From contig NZ_JADEWC010000032.1 in the NCBI RefSeq assembly GCF_015207825.1, positions 1 to 34,890 of the forward strand: a DNA stretch of 34,890 bases. Direction: 5' to 3'. Below the pieces are notes generated by a model, which did not search any database, was not told where the DNA came from, and saw nothing but the letters and a program-made list of their open reading frames with translations. Numbering within the stretch: position 1 is the stretch's first letter; every line of letters starts with the position of its first letter. This DNA is from Cyanobacterium stanieri LEGE 03274 (GTDB lineage Bacteria; Cyanobacteriota; Cyanobacteriia; Cyanobacteriales; Cyanobacteriaceae). A program made the position numbers and the translations under genes. This document shows, in pieces, positions 25,456 through 33,032 of the stretch.

Positions 25456-25917
25456 ATGGGGCAAACTGTAGAAAAACAGAGAAAAAAATGGTTATCGAAG
25501 CCAATTGGTGAAAAATTAGAGGAGGCTGGATTAATTTCTAAATATCAAATAGAAGTAGCCTTAATTGACCAAATATCCTACATTGACACTAGGTTAGGAG
25601 AAATTTTAGCCCTTAGGGGATGGTTAAAGCAAGAAACGGTGGATTTTTTTGTTAAAGATATACCCCGTTTGGTTTTTGCTGAGGAAAAAATTCGTATTGG
25701 TAGTTATTTTAAGGCGGCGGCTTTATTGGATGAGGGACAAATCGGGGAAATTTTGGACGAACAAATCCACTCGGAGATAAAGTTTGGTTATATTGCAGTT
25801 TTAAAGGGTTATTTAAAGCAGGAAACTTTAGATTTTTTCTTGCGACATTTTGTTTATGATGGATTAGAAAGAAAAACGATTTGTCAGAGTAAAGAAACTT
25901 TTATTCAGGGTGAATAA
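25456..25917 (+). CDS. Protein with tandem GspE/MshE N-terminal-like domains, unknown function
   Basis: A 153-residue soluble protein made of two related helical repeats. Repeat 1 (about 17-66) has GEKLEEAGLISKYQIEVAL and RLGEILALRGWLKQETVDFF. Repeat 2 (about 81-128) has IGSYFKAAALLDEGQIGEIL and KFGYIAVLKGYLKQETLDFF. The LGE(I/L)L...GW(L/I)...T.DFF pattern resembles the N-terminal domain of type II secretion/pilus ATPases (GspE/MshEN), which in some proteins binds cyclic di-GMP. There is no ATPase domain here. The start is ATG 25456 with a good Shine-Dalgarno site GAGGTG. It could be a stand-alone regulatory or adaptor protein. The family relation is moderate and the function is not known. 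Confidence 0.7.
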   Translation: MGQTVEKQRKKWLSKPIGEKLEEAGLISKYQIEVALIDQISYIDTRLGEILALRGWLKQETVDFFVKDIPRLVFAEEKIRIGSYFKAAALLDEGQIGEILDEQIHSEIKFGYIAVLKGYLKQETLDFFLRHFVYDGLERKTICQSKETFIQGE

Positions 25918-25927
25918 TTTTAGAGAA

Positions 25928-25961
25928 AGTAAGGTAAATATTTGGATTAAAATACCTTACT
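25928..25961 (+). terminator. Hairpin after the 25456 gene
   Basis: AGTAAGGTA (25928-25936) and TACCTTACT (25953-25961) form a perfect 9-bp stem 11 bases after the stop codon. No clear T run follows, so its strength as a terminator is uncertain. It lies in a convergent junction with nrtD. Confidence 0.5.
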
Positions 25962-25979
25962 AATACTCAATATTATTAA

Positions 25980-26127
25980 CCTGAGTTCGGGATAAGATTT
26001 ATAGTCTTGTAAAGGTGTAAATAATTGACAATTGACAATGAATAATTGAACTATTTTACCCTTACTCCTCATCTCCCATACCCCCCATCTCTTGTAATCT
26101 AACCATACTCACAAATCCCGAACAGAG
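25980..26127. repeat. Possible MITE-like unit with terminal inverted repeats
   Basis: The ends CCTGAGTTCGGGAT (25980-25993) and ATCCCGAACAGAGG (26115-26128, complement CCTCTGTTCGGGAT) match at 12 of 14 positions. The roughly 120-base interior holds a heptamer array (26023-26050: AATTGAC twice, AATGAAT, AATTGAA) and a G-rich tract on the minus strand (26050-26092). It lies between the 25456 gene and nrtD and has no coding frame. Confidence 0.5.
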
Positions 26128-26209
26128 GTTATTATTAGGAATAAATTTGACACTGACATAGTAAAACCTCATATTTGTTAAAATCACTACCCCAGTTTTA
26201 CATCGCACC

Positions 26210-27205
26210 TTAATTGACAGATTCAACGGTGGCGGGGGTGGAGGCGGGACGACTGCTGAAGGATTGCCACATGGTTACTCCGACAATACCTGCTAAGACA
26301 ACCCCTGCGATCGCCCCTAAAATTTTACCCTTATTAACAGGCTCTTCCTCCATGTCCATTTCTTCGGTATCCTGAGGATCTTCAGAATGTGCATAACGAT
26401 TGTACAAAAAGTCGATGGCTTCGTTGCGTAATTCATAATAACGAGGATCTTCGGTTACCCGTTCCCGAATACGAGGACGATCAAAGGGAATCTCCATAAT
26501 TTCCCCCACCTTAGCACTAGGCCCATTGGTCATCATCACGATGCGATCGGCTAAAAATAAGGCTTCATCAATATCATGGGTAATCATTAATACTGTCAAA
26601 CCATAATCTGCCCAGATTTTTAATAACTCCTCTTGCAACTCCTCCTTGGTAATGGCATCAAGAGCTCCAAAAGGCTCATCTAAGATCAACACCTCAGGTT
26701 TGATGGCCAATGCACGGGCGATCGCCACCCGTTGTTTCATTCCCCCCGAAATCTGTCCCGGTTTTTTAGTGGCCGCCTCAGTTAAACCCACCATTTCCAG
26801 ATGATGATTAACAATTTCTTTCTTCTCCAAATCAGATTTATCAGCATAAACCGTATTAACCGCTAGATAAATATTCTCATAGGCACTTTTCCAAGGCAAT
26901 AAAGAATAATTTTGAAACACCATCATGCGATCAGGGCCTGGCTCGGTAATGGGTTGATCATGGAGAGTGACAGTGCCACTAGAAGGGCCATGAAATCCTG
27001 CTACCATGTTTAAAAGGGTTGATTTTCCACAACCAGAATGACCAATTAAGCAGATAAATTCGCCTTTTTTTACCTGAAGATTTACCCCATCTAAAACCAC
27101 ATATTCGCCAGTTTCTGTGGGATATACCTTAGAAACATCACTGATATTTAAAAAAGCCTGATCTTCTTTTGATAACTTCACTTGAGAATTTGTCACGGTT
27201 TGCAT
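26210..27205 (-). CDS. nrtD: Nitrate/nitrite ABC transporter ATP-binding protein NrtD, with C-terminal membrane tail
   Basis: A 331-residue ATPase subunit that, with NrtC, powers the NrtB permease. Walker A is GHSGCGKST (55-63), the Q-loop is FQNYSLLPW, the ABC signature is ISGGMKQR (152-159), Walker B is VLILDEP, and the H-switch is ITHD. After the ABC domain (about 1-273) come an acidic linker (275-289, EDPQDTEEMDMEEE) and a hydrophobic helix at 295-313 (ILGAIAGVVLAGIVGVTMW). Short NrtD proteins of about 275 residues lack these, so this is an added membrane anchor. It is the last gene of nrtABCD, 90 bases after nrtC. Confidence 0.93.
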   Translation of the reverse strand: MQTVTNSQVKLSKEDQAFLNISDVSKVYPTETGEYVVLDGVNLQVKKGEFICLIGHSGCGKSTLLNMVAGFHGPSSGTVTLHDQPITEPGPDRMMVFQNYSLLPWKSAYENIYLAVNTVYADKSDLEKKEIVNHHLEMVGLTEAATKKPGQISGGMKQRVAIARALAIKPEVLILDEPFGALDAITKEELQEELLKIWADYGLTVLMITHDIDEALFLADRIVMMTNGPSAKVGEIMEIPFDRPRIRERVTEDPRYYELRNEAIDFLYNRYAHSEDPQDTEEMDMEEEPVNKGKILGAIAGVVLAGIVGVTMWQSFSSRPASTPATVESVN

Positions 27206-27295
27206 TGTCCTTATACCTAAATTTTTGTAAGAAAAATTGTTATGTTGTTCCTAGGTTTTCATGGCTCATTCCTTAAACCCAGGGAAGATTAACTG

Positions 27296-29296
27296 TTATC
27301 CCACGGGCTGATCTAACAGTGCCTCGGTAACTCGAAAATCGCGCTTGATGGTGAGCCTTTCAAGGTAACCAAGGGGATCATCAGGATTAAATACCATGCC
27401 ATCAAAAAGGGTGAAATTTTGACGGTTAGGGGCAGAATCAGGTAAGTTCAACTGGCGCAACGCCTCCCCTAAAAGTTCTGGGCGACGAACCCTTTCCAAA
27501 ACCTCAATCCAGTTACGGGGGAAAGAAATATAACCCCATCTTGCCAACTGTGTTAGTACCCATAATCCCTCTGAGCGGGAGGGGTAATTGGCTTGATCCA
27601 CAAAAAATTGATTGTACCGTAGGAGGTTTTCTGGTTCATCGTCTAGGTTACGGCGATAGGGTTCGGTGAACCCTGGTTTGAGATATTGTGGGGAGACTCC
27701 CAAATATTCGGGTTTTGCCAAAATTTCTAAAATTTCTTGACGGTTACGGCGATCATCGCAATATTCACAGGCTCTGATGAGGGCTTTAATCAAGGCGATA
27801 TGGGTAAGGGGATATTTATTAGCCCATTCCTCTTTTACCCCCAACACTTTTTCGGGGTGACTTGCCCATATATCTAAGTCGGTGGCGATGACATATCCAT
27901 AATCGTCCAACACTGAATGGGTGTTCCAAGGTTCTCCTACACAATAACCATCAATGTTTCCTGCCTTGAGGTTAGCTACCATCTGGGCGGGGGGAATCAC
28001 AGAAAGGGCGACATCTTGGTCGGGATCGATGCCTCCAGAGGCTAACCAGTAACGTAACATCAAGTTGTGCATGGAGGAGGGGTGAACCATGCCGAAGGTA
28101 TGGACTGCGTCTGGGGTAGAGGCGATCGCCCTTTGTAAGTCTTCTAGGGTTTTAACTCCTTGTTGGGCGAATTTTTTACTCAGGGTGATGGAGTTACCAT
28201 TACGGCTCAATACCATGGCAGTGACCACGGAAACGGGAGCTTTGCCCCTTGCCCCCAGGGTCATACTTAGGGGCATTCCTGCCAACATAGAAGCCCCATC
28301 AAGGCGATTTTCGGCCACCCCAGAACAGATGGTTTTCCAACTACTTTCACGGCTAAGGGTAACTTGACTCAATCCTTCTTCCTCAAAGAAACCTTTTTCT
28401 TTGGCAATGATGAGGGGGGCGGAGTCAGTAAGGGGCATGAAACCCAAGTTGAGGTTGATTTTTTCCAATCCGTTAGCAGAAATTGTAACCGGTCCCACCA
28501 CGGTTTTAGTTTTGTTGGAGCGTTTTTGTTGGTTGAGGAAATAGACCATTTCGTTACGTAGGGCGTAGTAACTGGGGTGATTTACCACCTCTAGGCGGTG
28601 TCGTGGACGGGGGATAGGTACTTCGAGGATCTGTCCGATATGGGCTTCTGGTCCGGTGGTGAGCATCACTACCCGATCTGATAATAATAGGGCTTCATCC
28701 ACATCGTGGGTTACCATAATGGTGGTTACATGGTTTTGCTCCACGATTTCCATTAATCTTTCCTGTAAGTTTCCTCGGGTGAGGGCATCCAACGCTCCAA
28801 AGGGTTCGTCTAGTAATAATACTTTAGGTTTGATGGCTAAGGCACGGGCGATCGCCACTCGCTGTTTCATACCCCCCGAAAGTTGCCCCGGTTTTTTGTT
28901 GGCCGCATGGCGTAAACCTACCATGGTAATAGCTTGATTAACGATGGCTTTTTTTTCGGCGGGGGATAAATCTTTCATTACCTCATTGACAGCCAAGGCG
29001 ATGTTTTGCCTAACGGTTAACCATGGCAGCAGGGAGTAGTTTTGAAAAACCACCATGCGATCGGGCCCTGGTCCTTCGATTTGTCTTCCCTCAAGGATTA
29101 CACCGCCGTTGGTGGGTAAGTCTAACCCTGACACCATATTTAAGAGGGTGGATTTACCACAGCCAGAATGACCAATAAGGGAGATAAATTCCCCTTTTTT
29201 GATTTTTAGATCAATGTTTTTCAGGGCGATGTATTGTCCACCGTCAGCGAGGGGAAATATTTTGTCTAGTTGATCAATTTCTATAAATGAAGACAT
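27296..29296 (-). CDS. nrtC: Nitrate/nitrite ABC transporter NrtC (ATPase fused to NrtA-like domain)
   Basis: A 666-residue two-part protein. Residues 1-255 form the ABC ATPase with Walker A GHSGCGKST (42-50), signature LSGGMKQR (139-146) and Walker B VLLLDEP. Residues about 275-660 resemble the substrate-binding protein NrtA, with LGFMPLTDSAPLIIAKEKGFF at its start and NLKAGNIDGYCVGEPWNTHS in its core. In Synechococcus this domain is cytosolic and mediates ammonium inhibition of transport. The fusion is diagnostic of the nitrate/bicarbonate transporter family. The nrt assignment over cmp rests on overall similarity of NrtA and the NtcA site upstream. An array of heptamers lies between nrtB and nrtC. 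Confidence 0.95.
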   Translation of the reverse strand: MSSFIEIDQLDKIFPLADGGQYIALKNIDLKIKKGEFISLIGHSGCGKSTLLNMVSGLDLPTNGGVILEGRQIEGPGPDRMVVFQNYSLLPWLTVRQNIALAVNEVMKDLSPAEKKAIVNQAITMVGLRHAANKKPGQLSGGMKQRVAIARALAIKPKVLLLDEPFGALDALTRGNLQERLMEIVEQNHVTTIMVTHDVDEALLLSDRVVMLTTGPEAHIGQILEVPIPRPRHRLEVVNHPSYYALRNEMVYFLNQQKRSNKTKTVVGPVTISANGLEKINLNLGFMPLTDSAPLIIAKEKGFFEEEGLSQVTLSRESSWKTICSGVAENRLDGASMLAGMPLSMTLGARGKAPVSVVTAMVLSRNGNSITLSKKFAQQGVKTLEDLQRAIASTPDAVHTFGMVHPSSMHNLMLRYWLASGGIDPDQDVALSVIPPAQMVANLKAGNIDGYCVGEPWNTHSVLDDYGYVIATDLDIWASHPEKVLGVKEEWANKYPLTHIALIKALIRACEYCDDRRNRQEILEILAKPEYLGVSPQYLKPGFTEPYRRNLDDEPENLLRYNQFFVDQANYPSRSEGLWVLTQLARWGYISFPRNWIEVLERVRRPELLGEALRQLNLPDSAPNRQNFTLFDGMVFNPDDPLGYLERLTIKRDFRVTEALLDQPVG

Positions 29297-29302
29297 GGTG
29301 AT

Positions 29303-29330
29303 AATTGATAATGGATAATTGAGAATTGAT
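29303..29330. repeat. Heptamer array between nrtB and nrtC
   Basis: Four in-phase units read AATTGAT, AATGGAT, AATTGAG and AATTGAT, directly before the nrtC start codon region on the minus strand. Confidence 0.75.
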
Positions 29331-29431
29331 AATAAAAACTTTTATATGCAGTGGAGAAACTTAAAGCAGAGAATTGTTGATGGATTATCATCTAAACTAT
29401 TCCCCGTTCCCTGTTCCCCATTCCCTAAATT

Positions 29432-30271
29432 CTATTTTTGTTCTTCGGTAACTACGAAGGAGGCGATCAAACTTACGAGGCGATCGAGCAGTAAACCAAC
29501 AATACCCACATACACCAGGGCGATAATGATTTCTGACATAAAACCACTGTTGTAAGCATCCCAGATAAAAAAACCAATTCCCACACCACCTACTAACATT
29601 TCAGCAGCGATAATCGCTAACCAAGATAAACCGATACCAATTTTTAAACCTGTAAAAATATAGGGAAGGGTGGAGGGAATGAGAATATTAAAAAAGAAGG
29701 TTACTTTAGAAAGGTGTAATACTCTCGAAACGTTACGATAATCTTGGGGAATTTGTTGCACCCCTACGGTGGTATTAATAATGATTGGCCAAATGGCAGT
29801 AATAAAAATTACAAAGATAGCACTAGGATCGGCTTGACGCATGGCGGCTAGGGAGATGGGCAACCAAGCGAGGGGGGGAATAGTTCTGAGTACCTGAAAA
29901 ATAGGATCTAGGGCAGCATAAAATAGTTTGTTACTACCGATTAAAATTCCTAGGGCAATACCGACAACGGTAGCGAGGGAGAAACCAATGGCCACCCGCT
30001 GTAAACTGGCGAGAATTTGCCAAAATAGTCCTTTATCAACGCCACCGTTATCAAAGAAAGGATCGATAATATAAGGATTCCAGGTGTCTTGAATTACTTC
30101 GATGGGGGTAGGTAGGGTGACATCATCAGGGGAGGCGACAATTTGCCAGATTACCAATAAGACAACTAGGGCAACGATGGGGGCAATTATTTTTTGAGGA
30201 GATTTAACAATATTCTTGATTGTTGAGTTGATGGGGTTCTTTTTTTTCCGTAAACTAGCTTGAGCAACCAT
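29432..30271 (-). CDS. nrtB: Nitrate/nitrite ABC transporter permease NrtB
   Basis: A 279-residue inner-membrane permease with about six membrane helices (for example 33-49, 91-112, 137-165, 200-225 and 243-272). It has the BPD-type coupling loop contacting the ATPases, in VSRVLHLSKVTFFFNILIPSTLPYIFTGLK. The N-terminus is basic (MVAQASLRKKKNP), as expected for the cytosolic side. It forms the membrane channel served by NrtA outside and NrtC/NrtD inside. It lies 126 bases after nrtA. This gap holds a long hairpin (30317-30366) and a heptamer array at 30279. The sequence is complete and ends in the usual short hydrophilic tail. Confidence 0.95.
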   Translation of the reverse strand: MVAQASLRKKKNPINSTIKNIVKSPQKIIAPIVALVVLLVIWQIVASPDDVTLPTPIEVIQDTWNPYIIDPFFDNGGVDKGLFWQILASLQRVAIGFSLATVVGIALGILIGSNKLFYAALDPIFQVLRTIPPLAWLPISLAAMRQADPSAIFVIFITAIWPIIINTTVGVQQIPQDYRNVSRVLHLSKVTFFFNILIPSTLPYIFTGLKIGIGLSWLAIIAAEMLVGGVGIGFFIWDAYNSGFMSEIIIALVYVGIVGLLLDRLVSLIASFVVTEEQK

Positions 30272-30278
30272 GATCTTT

Positions 30279-30306
30279 AATTAATAATTAATAATTGATA
30301 ATTGAT
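30279..30306. repeat. Heptamer array upstream of nrtB
   Basis: The units AATTAAT, AATTAAT, AATTGAT and AATTGAT lie just outside the nrtB start codon on the minus strand. Confidence 0.7.
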
Positions 30307-30316
30307 AGTTAGAAGA

Positions 30317-30366
30317 AGTGAATAGTTTTAGGTTGTAATGTACTATCTCAACTTTTTCTATTCACT
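30317..30366 (-). promoter_or_regulatory. Intercistronic hairpin between nrtA and nrtB
   Basis: AGTGAATAG (30317-30325) pairs perfectly with CTATTCACT (30358-30366), and the loop contains a second short stem GTTG/CAAC. There is no T run. In transporter operons such stems often protect the binding-protein message and so raise its amount over the other subunits. That role is inferred here. Confidence 0.5.
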
Positions 30367-30397
30367 CTGATAGGTGTTTAACACTTAAAACCTTGTT

Positions 30398-31705
30398 TTA
30401 AATGCTCTTGAATTCGAGACTATCTAAATAGGCTTGGGGGTTTTCGGGGTCAAAGGTGGTACCATCAAAAAAGGTTTCTACTCCCCTTGATGTTTCGGTG
30501 GGAATTTGATCTGCTGGAGTACCGATCGCCTCGGCGGCCTCTCTCCACAAGTCTTCTCTATTTACTTGCTCGACGAGGGCTTGGGTGTCGGTATCTTGAG
30601 GAATGTAGCCCCAACGGATATTTTCGGTTAAAAACCATAGGTCATGACTTTTATAGGGATAGGAAGCGTTGTCGCGCCAGAATTTCATGGCATATTCAAA
30701 GTTTTCTTCTACTCTCCCTGTACCAAAATCGATGTTACCTTTCGATCTTTCGACGATGTCTTCGTAGGGTACTCTGAACCATTTATTTTGAGATACTATC
30801 TGACACATTTCTTCTACGTTTTCGGGGCGATCGCACCATTGTTGCGCTTCTAAAACTGCCATTAATAAAGCACGGGCGGCTTTGGGGTGTTGATCTACCC
30901 AATCTTTACGCATGGCAAAGGCTTTTTCGGGGTGATTATTCCATAACTCCCCTGTTACCAATGCGGAATAACCTTCCCCTTGCCCCACTAACTGAGCATT
31001 CCAAGGCTCTCCCACACAAAAAGTGTCCATGGTATTGGTTCTCATGTTTGCTACCATCTGCGGGGGGGGGACGGGTACAACGGAAGCATCGCCATCAGGG
31101 TTTACACCGTTAGCCGCTAACCAGTAACGCATCCATAAATCATGGGTACCTCCCGGGAAAGTCATGGCCGCGGTAAAATCTCTACCCTCGGCTTTAGCCT
31201 GAGCTACTGCTTCTTGTAATCTTTCGGCAGAATCTAAGGTTACATCGGGGAAGGCATTACTTACGGAAATTCCTTGACCGTTAGTATTAAGACGGGCCAA
31301 AATATACATAGGTACTGGTTCATTGGTGGTCGTTCCCAAGGTCATTTGATAGGGCATGGGTGTTAAGATGTGCGCTCCGTCAATACCACCACCCGCCGAA
31401 CCTAATTCAATGTTATCCCGAGTCACAGGCCAGGAGGCTTGTTTTAGTACCTCCACATCGGTCATGCCATATTTGGCAAAAATTCCTTTTTCAAGGGCAA
31501 TAATTAGGGGAGAAGCATCGGTGAGGGCGATAAAACCAAATTTAGCGGAAGTAATTTCGGGAGCATTTTCTCCCATATCAATGGTTTCTACTTGTTCAAC
31601 GTTGGTGGTTGTGTTGGTGTCCGCACCGCAACCATGTAATATTGCCGCTCCTACGGCGGTTAAACCACTGGTGACAAGAAATTTTCTACGGGATAATCTG
31701 CTCAT
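30398..31705 (-). CDS. nrtA: Nitrate/nitrite-binding lipoprotein NrtA
   Basis: A 435-residue substrate-binding protein on the outer face of the plasma membrane. The N-terminus has a twin-arginine-like start (RRKFLVTSG) and lipobox LHGC with Cys26 as the lipid anchor. The mature domain carries the NrtA landmarks: FIALTDASPLIIALEKGIF, AGGGIDGAHILTPMPYQMTLG, MTFPGGTHDLWMRYWLAANG and TFCVGEPWNAQ. The tail VETFFDGTTFDPENPQAYLDS is also typical. It is the first gene of nrtABCD and lies behind an NtcA-type promoter. The near-identical family member CmpA binds bicarbonate; the sequence here reads closer to NrtA. Confidence 0.95.
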   Translation of the reverse strand: MSRLSRRKFLVTSGLTAVGAAILHGCGADTNTTTNVEQVETIDMGENAPEITSAKFGFIALTDASPLIIALEKGIFAKYGMTDVEVLKQASWPVTRDNIELGSAGGGIDGAHILTPMPYQMTLGTTTNEPVPMYILARLNTNGQGISVSNAFPDVTLDSAERLQEAVAQAKAEGRDFTAAMTFPGGTHDLWMRYWLAANGVNPDGDASVVPVPPPQMVANMRTNTMDTFCVGEPWNAQLVGQGEGYSALVTGELWNNHPEKAFAMRKDWVDQHPKAARALLMAVLEAQQWCDRPENVEEMCQIVSQNKWFRVPYEDIVERSKGNIDFGTGRVEENFEYAMKFWRDNASYPYKSHDLWFLTENIRWGYIPQDTDTQALVEQVNREDLWREAAEAIGTPADQIPTETSRGVETFFDGTTFDPENPQAYLDSLEFKSI

Positions 31706-31749
31706 TTTTATTCGCTAAGTTAAGACATATTAATTGAATCGTTGTTAAA

Positions 31750-31791
31750 TTTATATTTTCTTTACAATTATTTCTCGGTATCTATTGTTAC
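31750..31791 (-). promoter_or_regulatory. NtcA-activated promoter of nrtABCD
   Basis: GTA-N8-TAC at 31778-31791 (on the minus strand GTAACAATAGATAC) is the consensus NtcA site. On the minus strand a -10-like TATAAA (31755-31750) follows 22 bases after it, the standard spacing for class II NtcA promoters. The inverted repeat GTTAC-N5-GTAAC at 31787-31801 overlaps the site's upstream edge and fits a LysR-type T-N11-A motif, as NtcB would need, but that part is weak. Confidence 0.8.
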
Positions 31792-32028
31792 CGTATGTAA
31801 CTTTATATGATTTAAGTGCTAAAATAAGATGACAAAAACGCATATATGGTTAAGGATTGATGGAAAAGTCAGCTCATCGGGTAAATTGATAATCAACAAT
31901 CGAGTTTTTTTACTTAAATATTAATTCTTTATAAATTTTTAATATTTGAGCATAAAATTTAATGGCAAAAAAGTAGTTAAAACTTAAAATAAAATAAATC
32001 CTGAATTAATGGTGTTTGAATTAAATTA

Positions 32029-32511
32029 ATGTTTCGTTTTACCACAACTTCCATATCTTCTCGAGGTGTGTATGGGCGATCGCTCTTATTTCTGATTTTA
32101 AGCTCTGTTATTGTGGGTTCATATCTACTCAATATTACAGAAACAGAATCCCCTTTTTCTTGCATAATCTTAGCTTTTACGGGTATCCCTTGCCCCGGAT
32201 GTGGACTAACTAGATCGTTTTTAGCCATGGCCGGTGGTAATATTTGGGAATCATTTTATTATCATTTATTTGGTCCTTTATTATTTATTATTTTTCTTGT
32301 TTATTCGCTTCATTTATTTTTAGAAATAATTACTAAAAAAAAGGTTAAAGCAACGTATCTAAAATTAGCACAAAACAAAAAGTTACAATACTTGATTTTA
32401 TTTTTAATTTTGGTTTATTATTTGAGTAAACTTATTTTTCTTCATAGTACAGGGGAGTTAACAGAAAGTTTTTTATCTTCCCCTTTAGCAAACCTTATTT
32501 ATCAACGGTAA
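32029..32511 (+). CDS. DUF2752 membrane protein
   Basis: A 160-residue protein with three or four membrane segments (about 17-36, 45-68, 80-98 and 115-140). The family signature is FTGIPCPGCGLTRSF (about 50-64), with Cys55 and Cys58. DUF2752 proteins are small membrane proteins of unknown role that occur in many bacteria. The gene diverges from nrtA with 323 bases between the start codons and leads a group of three small membrane-protein genes on the + strand. The TM2-domain gene begins 29 bases after its stop. Confidence 0.85.
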   Translation: MFRFTTTSISSRGVYGRSLLFLILSSVIVGSYLLNITETESPFSCIILAFTGIPCPGCGLTRSFLAMAGGNIWESFYYHLFGPLLFIIFLVYSLHLFLEIITKKKVKATYLKLAQNKKLQYLILFLILVYYLSKLIFLHSTGELTESFLSSPLANLIYQR

Positions 32512-32540
32512 AAAAATAATTAATATTAGGAATAAAGAAA

Positions 32541-32807
32541 ATGAGCGAATTTAATGCTTCAGAAGTTCAAAGTAAAAAAATGGCGGCGGGTATTTGTGGA
32601 ATTTTGCTAGGTTCTTTCGGTATCCACAAATTCATTCTTGGTTACAATCAAGAGGGAATTATATTACTTTTAGTTAGTCTGCTCACCTGTGGATTTGGTG
32701 CCGCCATCACGGGTATTATTGGCATTGTGGAGGGGGTAATTTATTTGATGAAAACAGATGAGGAATTTTATAATATGTACCTCAATGGTAAACAACCTTG
32801 GTTTTAA
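32541..32807 (+). CDS. TM2 domain-containing membrane protein
   Basis: An 88-residue protein with two membrane helices. The TM2-domain pattern is visible: KMAAGICGILLGSFGIHKFILGY in helix 1 and LVSLLTCGFGAAITGIIGIVEGVIYL in helix 2. The gap between the helices has the expected short charged turn, and the tail NGKQPWF is common in cyanobacterial members. The domain is often linked to DUF2752 neighbours, as here. No function is known to me. It is followed after three bases by another small membrane-protein gene, so the three were probably transcribed together. Confidence 0.88.
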   Translation: MSEFNASEVQSKKMAAGICGILLGSFGIHKFILGYNQEGIILLLVSLLTCGFGAAITGIIGIVEGVIYLMKTDEEFYNMYLNGKQPWF

Positions 32808-32810
32808 TTA

Positions 32811-32993
32811 ATGAAAAGTTTAAAGATTAATAGTATTAAAACAAAACTGTTTTTGTTTATTTTTGGATGTGGTTATTTGACGGTTTTTTCTAATTTTGAT
32901 ATTACCTATCCATTTTTGAAACCTTATTTAGTGCTTTTACCAGTTCAAATAGGTTTAATTTTTTACTTTTTGTGGAGAAATAAAACTAAATAA
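32811..32993 (+). CDS. Small two-helix membrane protein, unknown
   Basis: A 60-residue frame starting three bases after the TM2 gene stop. It has a basic N-terminus (MKSLKINSIKTK), two hydrophobic segments (about 12-26 and 36-55) and a basic end (WRNKTK). I do not recognise the family. It is accepted as a gene because of its position in the group, its typical small-membrane-protein composition and the terminator directly after its stop. It could still be a chance frame. Confidence 0.6.
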   Translation: MKSLKINSIKTKLFLFIFGCGYLTVFSNFDITYPFLKPYLVLLPVQIGLIFYFLWRNKTK

Positions 32994-32998
32994 TTGTA

Positions 32999-33025
32999 AG
33001 CCCAGCATATAACTGGGGCTTTTTT
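32999..33025 (+). terminator. Rho-independent terminator of the DUF2752-TM2 group
   Basis: AGCCCAG (32999-33005) pairs with CTGGGGCT (33013-33020) with one bulged G, and six Ts follow. It starts six bases after the stop of the 60-residue gene. It lies just before the prfC stop on the opposite strand. Confidence 0.8.
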
Positions 33026-33032
33026 GATCAAA

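Noticed and set aside
26210-31705. cmpABCD bicarbonate transporter
   Set aside because: The gene order and fused NrtC fit both systems, but the lipoprotein reads as NrtA and the promoter has an NtcA site. A phylogeny of the binding protein would settle it.
31356-31718. 120-residue open frame antisense to nrtA
   Set aside because: It mirrors the start of nrtA, including its conserved motifs, and is explained by the reading frame of that gene.
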